From Crambe crambe (taxonomy: Eukaryota; Porifera; Demospongiae; Poecilosclerida; Crambeidae): 64,000 bases of DNA. A program made the position numbers and the translations under genes. Location: the NCBI GenBank assembly GCA_963924555.1, contig OZ004592.1, positions 3,844,001 to 3,908,000 on the forward strand, in the 5' to 3' direction. Position 1 is the first letter of the stretch, and each line of letters starts with the position of its first letter. This document shows positions 57,086-64,000 of this stretch, one piece after another. The notes beneath the pieces are model-generated. The model saw only the letters and a program-made list of their open reading frames with translations. It did no database searches and was not told the origin of the DNA.

Positions 57086-57763
57086 CTTTTTTATTTATAA
57101 TAGCTATCTCCCTTAGCTAGCTACTTGTTCATCACCTTTTTTTCCCCTCAATATTATAATTATGCTGTGATCCTGCTATCAAAAGTTAAAGTTCATATAT
57201 TGTAGCTATGTAGGTTTCATCATAATAATTATTGTATGAGCCGAAACGAATCTGATCTGGAAGGATAAATGCTGATGGAGCTCGTATCTATACAGTTTAT
57301 AATTTATTGACCTAGCTAATTTGTACTATTTTTTAAAGGCCTTTATTGGTGTTATGCATGTACCTGATATACTTGATTAGAATTGCATCAAGGCTTGATT
57401 TATTACCAGACTGGTGCCTTAGGTTATGCTCTGAGCATCGATAGACCAACATCAAGAGAGAAATTTAATGACAGATTCTCTAGTCAGTTGTGAGGTCAAG
57501 GTCCAAGAATCATGTGTATGGGACGGTGCATATTCTATATAAAAATGTCTGCCACATCATAGCTAGGTTGAAAGCTAGCAAGTAGGAAAATGATGTGCTA
57601 TTCTTGAACATGTCGAGTTAAAGGTAAAGGATTATATATAGTGCAGTCAATTTTGAGCAGTATGGTATCAGAGAGTGTGGTAATTTAGTACAGAATGGGC
57701 ATGGCTTCTCTCATTAGAACAATACAAACTGGACTCTCTGTATCTCTTCTATTCTTGCTACAG

Positions 57764-58089
57764 GCTCGACTAAACTTCTTACATCTGGAAACAATGCAGT
57801 AGATGATATGTCTGCTCAAACTCCTCCAGAACAGCATCAACAATCGGCACCCCATAGGCACCAGCCACCATCTAAATCTAAATTTTTTGTGATTCGTTCA
57901 TCATCATCAGATTTATCTTCTTTGATACGTAGCTGTAACTCCATGATCCTTTCACATATGATAGTCAAATTCATATCAAATTGTGCAGTTATATGTGCTT
58001 TTACCATCGTTATATCCACACAGTTTTCCTCAAAAATAATCAGTCATATCAAACTACTTCTCATTACAAATGATACTGTTAGCCATTAA
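57764..58089 (+). CDS. Candidate terminal exon of the second death-domain gene
   Basis: After the acceptor cttgctacag, a phase-1 open frame of 107 codons runs to TAA at 58087-58089. It starts with a polar, Pro/Gln/Ser-rich stretch (GSTKLLTSGN, PPEQHQQSAPHRHQPPSKSK), continues with SSSSDLSSLIRS, and ends in a hydrophobic stretch including VICAFTIVIST that could be a membrane tail. Phase 1 matches the donors at 55413 and 56535. The family is not recognised, and an antisense frame overlaps it, so this is a tentative call. Confidence 0.35.
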
Positions 58090-58299
58090 TGACGCCATTT
58101 GTCATGCGTGAGTGTCTATCGCAATCTCATGCATGTACATGCGTGCCAACCAGTACCTAGCTAGCTAGCTAGCCTAGCCTCTCTCGAAATAAAAAATGAG
58201 GTCATATAAAAAGTAAAGAAACAAGTGAAAGGGGAAAAAATTATGCTAAATAAAAAGGCCATGTAGGGTTAGTCTGTACTTTTACCTATAGCAGTTTCT

Positions 58300-58781
58300 G
58301 TGTGTTGAGACAATGTCTGGCACGTTCCTGTTGATCTGCTCTGTCTTGCTTCTGTTGCTCAAACTGCAGCCTCTCTTTCTCCCACTCCAGAATCCTGTGG
58401 TCCTGAAGCCTCCTGTGGGCCTCAGGAGGACTGCTGGTTAAGCCCACTTCTTCACGATAGTAGTTAGTTTTGTCACATTGCCATTTTCCTCTCGAGACGA
58501 TTGTATCTCTATGCTGTTGGCCTCATGAGCAGTAGCTAACATCCTTTTTCTCTGTTCTCTTCGACATCTTGTATACTAGAATATTGACACCACGAAGCTG
58601 TTTTGAAGTTGGTAGTGCTTGTAGCAATCTTCACCTTCCTCTGGCAGACAAAGTCCCATGTTGGTTTGCCTCTTCGAATCAGAACAGAGTTCCTCCCTCT
58701 CTAGCAAATGCTGAGCTTGAGATTGAGTCGTATCTGGTCCTTATAATTGTTCCAAGTCTTCAGAGTACCGCTGCCACCAGA
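58300..58781 (-). mobile_element. Retroelement primer site, leader and gag start (truncated)
   Basis: Directly after the LTR on the minus strand, with a 2-bp gap, lies TGGTGGCAGCGGT (58779-58767), a primer-binding site shaped to pair with a tRNA 3' CCA end. A leader follows, then a charged coiled-coil-like frame (LEWEKERLQFEQQKQ, about 58390-58345) typical of the start of Ty3/gypsy gag. At 58302-58322 a 19-bp word nearly identical to the LTR end reappears and the element stops. The tRNA is not identified. Confidence 0.6.
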
Positions 58782-59400
58782 TGTTGAGACAAGGTCTGGC
58801 AGGGAGAATGTATAGGTAGCAATAAGTTAATAATAACGACACACAAAACTACTATCATCCACAAAACTCAAATCTAGTCCTCAATCTAGCTCACAATAAT
58901 CTGGTTCATAGTGAGAATACCTGGCTATGATTAAAGAGTAAATTAATCAGCACTATTGCTAGCACATTCCTTTGATGTGGAGATAGAGTCTTGTGACTTC
59001 CCAGCATAAGATGTGTTGGGAGATGTCAAGGACTAAGTTCATCCTGACATTCTATACTCCCTAACTTATACAGACAGTCATGTTATTTACATGTAAGACT
59101 TGTACATTATAATATGTATCATGTTCTGAGCATGCTCAGAGGGATTGCCATAGAGATGTTTTGTTGTCTTTTTTGTGTTGTCTGAGATTTAAAAGTGTCT
59201 TTTGTGTGCTCACCTTATTATTCACTTATTAATAATTAACTTGAGCTCAACCAGCTATTTAGTGTCTTAGTGCTAATAGCTAGCTAACACTCAGAATCAG
59301 TATACTGAATAATAACTTGTTATCATTATAGTGCACATGCATGGGTTATATAGGGAATGAAACAGGAAACATAAAATAACCACAAACCACATTCACTACA
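58782..59400 (-). repeat. Ty3/gypsy LTR (619 bp)
   Basis: It is bounded by TGT...ACA (tgttgagaca at 58782, cactaca to 59400). On the minus strand it is preceded by a polypurine tract (aagtgggaaggaa, 59413-59401) and followed by a primer-binding site. It therefore serves as 3' LTR for the pol fragment and as 5' LTR for the gag fragment. No second full LTR is in the window. Confidence 0.75.
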
Positions 59401-59451
59401 TTCCTTCCCACTTAAAATACAAAGTAATAGAAACAAAACAAAAATCAGTGT

Positions 59452-62022
59452 TCAGTTATACCAGTACATTCCTGAACGGAAATAATCTGGTGCAGTACGT
59501 TGTCGATTCGGATATCGCTTCTCTGGCTCAACAGGAGGTTGGATCGGAACAACAGGTGTAGTCGGTTGCGACTGTTCATCCATAACCAAATCGGTATCAG
59601 GATCTGAATTTGGATCTGGGCTCAAACTAAGAGTAGTGTTCGACCCAGGAACACTAAGTTCACAATCCTCTGTCTCAGAATCAGAATGGCCAGCTGGAGC
59701 AGAATTGGAAAGTGTGTCTTGATCTCTCTCTCTGGAAACTAATTCCTTTAAGTGGTCAACATGTCTCCTCCAGCACTGTTTGTCTGAGGTTTCCACCAAG
59801 TATGATAAAGGTCCCAACCTTTCCACAATGATGGCAGGAATCCAATCAGGACCAGGTCTTAAATTCTTTGCCATTACTCTCTGTCCTATTGAAAATTGAC
59901 GCATGCGAGCATGACGATCATGATCAGTCTTTTGCTGCATCTGTTTTCCCATCACACGGGACTCAATATCAGGTCTGAGAAGGTCAAATCGGGTACGCAC
60001 CTCTCTCTTCAAAAATAATGAACAGGGAGAAACTCCTGTAGTAGAGTGTATGGTACTCCGATAGGTTAGCAAAAAGTTACTGAGTCTGTGTGATAGAGAT
60101 AGTCCAGAACTTAAACTGGCTTTCAATCCTTGTTTCATGGATTGAATGAAACGTTCAGCAAGACCATTTGTTGAGGGATGATATGGGGCACTTCTGGTAT
60201 GTTTCACACCATTTAACTTCATAAAAATTGCAAACTCTTCTGAGGTAAATTGAGGACCGTTGTCGGACACTAGTTGTTCTGGTAGACCATAAATGGCAAA
60301 TACGTGACGTAAGATTTCAATCGTTTTATTTACTGTAGTACTCTGCATCACAAATACTTCTGGCCATTTAGAGTAAGCATCAACAGCTACTAGAAACATT
60401 GCTCCCTGAAAAGGTCCAGCGAAATCAATGTGTACTCGCTGAAAAGGTCTTGTTGGCCACACCCAGGGATGCAAAGGTGCTACCGGTGGAGAATTCTTCA
60501 CTGCTTGGCAATCTTCACAACTCTTGGCTACTTGTTCAATGTTACCATACAGTCCTGGCCACCAAATATAACTGCGTGCTATATTCTTCATCCTAACAAT
60601 TCCTGGATGATCTCGGTGTAAGTCGTTCAGTAACTTTTCTCTCCACTTCGAAGGAATGACAACTCGTATGCCCCACAGAACACATCCACCTTCCACCGTC
60701 AACTCGTCCTTCTTTTCAAAATATGGTTTTAAAACGGAGTCCACTTGCTGGGGCCATCCTTTGGTGATGTACTTATGTACCTTACTGAGGATGTCATCTG
60801 TCTGTGTAGAATTTGCTAACTGCTTCCCTGTGATAGGTAAACTTTCCACCTGATGTATGTTGAAACATGATGACTCCGGGTCATAACCAATTGAACCCAC
60901 ACGTTGTAATGGTAATCTAGAAAGACCATCAGCATTGGCATGGTCACCCGTATGCCGAAATTCAATGTTATAGATATAAGCAGATAATTTTACAGCCCAA
61001 CGTTGAAGGCGAACAGCCGCCATGGTTGGTATACCCTTTTTTGGTCCGAGAATAGTGGTAAGAGGCTTATGATCGGTGATCAAAGTAAATTTTCGGCCGT
61101 ATAAATAAGTATGAAACTTACTCACACCAAAAATCAAGGAGAGTGCTTCCTTCTCAATTTGGGAGTAATTGCGTTCACTTGGCAGCAGAGTTCTCGAAGC
61201 AAATGCGATCGGTTGCTCAACTCCATCTTTCATGTGCGATATCACAGCTCCCACACCATACGCTGAGGCGTCACCAGCCAGTCTGATGGGCAGAGTAGGG
61301 TCGTAGTGTGCCAGAACATTTGGTGATGCTATCTTTGCTTTGGCTTCCTTGAAAGCTGCTTCACACTCTTTGGACCACTTCCATCTGACATCACGCTGCA
61401 AAAGTTGGTTAAGGGGGTGTAAAAATGATGATAAATTAGGTATGAAACGAGCATAATAATTAAGTAAACCCAGAAAAGATCTCAGTTCTTGTACATTCCT
61501 TGGGGCCCGTGCTTCAGTAATTGCCTGGATTTTGCTATCGGTAGCATGGAGACCATCTGCATCTATGATATGTCCAAGATACTGTACACTGGCCTTCATG
61601 AAGGCACACTTGCTTTTCTTTACCCGGATACCATGTTCCTTTAGGCGTTCCAACACTTTCTGCAAAATCTCTAGGTGCTCATTCTCACTTTTCCCCGATA
61701 CCAAAATGTCATCCAGATAACAAATAACACCATCCAGATCTTGGAGGATCTGGTCCATTATCTTTTGGAAAACAGCAGGTGCCGAGGCTACTCCAAATGG
61801 TAAGCGAGTATATCTGTATAAGCCTCGATGGGTATTGATGGTCAGGAACTTCCGCGACTCTTCATCCAGGATTAACTGATTGTATGCGTGCGAGAGATCC
61901 AATGTGGAGAAGCATTTGCCTCCGGCCAACGTGGCAAACAAATCTTCAGCACGAGGTAGCGGGTATTGATCAATGTCCAGTACTGGATTAACTGTAATCT
62001 TATAATCTCCACAAATCCGCAC
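59452..62022 (-). mobile_element. Ty3/gypsy pol: reverse transcriptase, RNase H, integrase (5' truncated)
   Basis: An 856-codon uninterrupted minus-strand frame starts at the RICGDYK motif of reverse transcriptase. It includes the YLDD active site, RNase H with the TDHKPL motif, the integrase HHCC zinc finger (HRDHPG, then CEDC), the DDE core (VDAYSKWPEV, VSDNGPQFTS, HPSTNGLAERF) and a C-terminal GPY/F-type module (GPLSYLVET, WRRHVDHLKEL). It stops just before the polypurine tract. Gag, protease and the N-terminal finger of reverse transcriptase are absent: directly 5' of the GTG codon is an in-frame TAG and unrelated sequence. The long open frame implies recent insertion. It cannot move on its own. 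Confidence 0.95.
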
Positions 62023-62039
62023 TTGATACTAAGTTTTCG

Positions 62040-62164
62040 CAAAGCAGTGGCTATTGTTCCGGCAACCGGACGGTGCAATCCTATGCTATAGATCCGGCAA
62101 TCCAGATGCGCATGCGCAAACACGTGAGAACCTTGAACCTTGAGAGCTAGATGGAAACTTCGTT
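62040..62164 (+). promoter_or_regulatory. Putative promoter of the ZSWIM-like gene
   Basis: It contains a perfect NRF-1-type palindrome TGCGCATGCGCA (62105-62116) about 50 bp before the ATG at 62165. The truncated retroelement ends only about 20 bp upstream, so any more distal promoter has been replaced by element sequence. Function is inferred. Confidence 0.45.
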
Positions 62165-64000
62165 ATGGAAGTTTGTAGTTTTTCTGTTGGTGAGAAGTTT
62201 GCGAGATTCGACGCATTAAAAGAGAAAATTGCTACATATGAGAAGGACCGTAGTGTTCAGCTATATCGTAGTGACTCCAGGACTCTCGAAGCTGCCGGTA
62301 AAAGAGTTCCCCTCAGGGTAGAGAAAGCTAAAAAAGATCTCGTCTACTATTCTGTTACCTTTTCTTGTGTGTTTGGTGGAAAAAAATACATTGACAAAAG
62401 AACTGGTAAAAGACCCGTTCAGAGGTATGAATATTTGGATGTGGTATAGCCATTTTGCTTTGAAAGGAAGGCTCTTTTGTATAGATCATTAAAACAAGAC
62501 TGCAAAGCTGCTATCAAGTTTTCATTGAGTGAGGATGGTCAGCATTTAGTAGTGTCTGGATTGAATGAGGAACACAATCATAATATTACCACTGTAAGTT
62601 TTTGTAGTTCTGTAAAACTACGCTCTGACTGTAATGTGTTCATAAAGGCTATTTATCAACATCTTCCCCGTCAGCGAAAGTTGAATGCAGAAGATATAAG
62701 TAAGGCTGAAGTATTTATGAAAATGAAAGTGAATAAGAAGTTGTTGCAACATCTTAGCAAATGTACTGGGAAAATTATTACTCTAAAAGATTTAAGCAAT
62801 ATTCAAACTGGGTTGAACAAATCCGATGACAACAGTTTGGAGAATGTTATTTCTACATTACAAAGAATTGAAGGTGATTTATTAGAGAAAGTTTTAAAAT
62901 TTTTATGATACTATTGTGATATAATAGGTTCAACAGTGGAAGTTTTTACCGATTCAGACAACACCCTCATGGGTATCATGTTTCAGGATGGTATTATGAA
63001 AACAGTCTTTTCAGCTTACCCAGAACTGCTACTTGTAGATGCTACATATAAACTTAATGACCTACGGATGCCAGTTTATCTTCTGATGTCAATTGATGGA
63101 AATGGACAAGGAGAGATCATTTTAGTTTTCCTTACACAGCTTGAGACAGAGGCAGCGCTATCGAAAATGGTGCAGGCATTTAAACTACATAATCCTAAAT
63201 GGAAGGAGACAAGGGTGATTATGAGTGATAAAGATTTTAATGAAAGAAGTGTATTCCGAAAAGAATTTCCAGATGCTGTTTTACACTTGTGCTTGTTTCA
63301 TACTCTTCGATCTTTTCGCCGAGAGGTGACATGTGATAAACTTGGAATCAGGCCCGGTGAAAGGGATCATGCTTTGGAACTATCCACTAAATTGGTTTAT
63401 TCAAAATCTGAGAATGAGTATGATGAAAATTATCAAGAACTTTTACAATCAGGTCTTTCAACTGTTATTTCCTATTATAATATCAACTGGCATCCAATTC
63501 GTCTTGAATGGGTTGAGTGTTTTAAAGGTGTAAACTTTTCACTTGGTGAAACTACAAATAATAGGCTGGAGAATATTAATGGAAAAATCAAAAGTGTTTG
63601 TAACAGGTACATGATGTATAATATTTAATAAACTATAATAATTACATGTATTTATCATCCTATTAGGTATAATAGTCTTCTTAAATTTTTTGAGCAATTT
63701 TGTGCTGTGCTTTCTTCTCTTCGTAATGAGCGTGATCACAATACTCTCATGGCTATGATAAAAAAGAGAGTAGACTTGCAGGATCCAATTGTGATCGACT
63801 ATTCATCAATTCTTACGCCTTATGCTTTGGGATTCGTATCACAACAATTAGTCCTCAGAAAGAAGATAAATGTTATTCAGGACTTTAGTGAAGAGTGTTT
63901 TGTTACCTCGTCCCAAGGCTTACTAAAAGTTAAAACTGAGAGTTGTCAATGCTCCTTTTGGAGCACTATGCATTTACCTTGCCGACATGTGTTTGCTGTC
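62165..64000 (+). CDS. ZSWIM3/MULE-transposase-like protein, 3' cut by window
   Basis: Four exons are visible: 62165-62424, 62485-62873, 62928-63606 and 63667 to the window end, with introns of 60, 54 and 60 bp; each intron contains an in-frame stop, so splicing is needed. The 554 visible codons comprise an N-terminal FAR1/WRKY-like zinc domain (FSCVFGG, DCKAAIKF, EEHNHN), a MULE-type DDE core (LLVDATYKLN with Asp about 254, MSDKDF about 317, and the CLFH motif about 338-341), and a SWIM zinc finger (CQCSFW...LPCRHVFAV) at the edge. This order matches the ZSWIM1/3 family, derived from Mutator-like transposases, and also active MULEs. No terminal repeats are visible in the window, so domesticated gene and mobile element cannot be told apart. 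The frame is intact after splicing. Confidence 0.82.

Noticed and set aside
57837-58019. Antisense 60-codon frame over the candidate terminal exon
   Set aside because: It lacks splice or start support, and the plus frame has a matching phase-1 acceptor and a longer open run.
62447-62908. In-frame stops suggesting the ZSWIM-like gene is a pseudogene
   Set aside because: Both stops (62447-62449 and 62906-62908) fall inside short introns with good GT-AG sites whose removal restores the frame and the family alignment.

Overview
The window looks like nuclear DNA of an early-branching animal, most likely a demosponge. The reasons are AT-rich DNA, many-exon genes with GT-AG introns (some only 54-60 bp), heavy load of short inverted-repeat (MITE-like) transposons and minisatellites, and gene content: death-domain/ROCO proteins and a multicopy cysteine-rich multipass membrane family. 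The taxonomic placement is inference; no search was run.

Layout. 1-3.2 kb (+): 3' part of a CDK4/6-like kinase gene, whose 5' end lies outside the window. 3.3-9.5 kb (+): two tandem, complete seven-exon genes for the PP2A catalytic subunit, each coding 309 residues, followed at 10.7-15.1 kb by three decayed, intron-containing relics of the same gene. 15.3-31.5 kb (+): a six-exon gene reconstructed here for a 1354-residue protein with a possibly lipid-anchored N-terminus, a 57-bp-repeat proline-rich region, three death-domain exons, a Roc-COR GTPase exon and a C-terminal death domain. All its introns are phase 1. A broken pogo/Tigger transposase lies in its 5.7-kb intron.

33.6-52.1 kb is an accessory region: six decayed copies, all on the minus strand, of a membrane protein with a CGPF...CG.C.EGHG signature, interleaved with scraps of the plus-strand ROCO gene (38.1 and 52.2 kb), inverted-repeat elements, a CXC-domain gene (minus, 42.6-43.7 kb) and a large minisatellite (48 kb). 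55.1-58.1 kb holds a second, partial death-domain locus, one exon of which carries a 203-bp MITE. 58.3-62.0 kb (minus) is a Ty3/gypsy retroelement arranged around one LTR with internal sequence on both sides. 62.2 kb to the end (+) is a ZSWIM3/MULE-type gene cut by the window edge.

There is no operon logic here. The themes are tandem duplication followed by decay (PP2A, membrane family, death-domain/ROCO) and transposon insertion into those arrays. The most interesting candidates are the four-death-domain ROCO protein and the two PP2A genes whose shared C-terminal tail departs from the normally invariant one.
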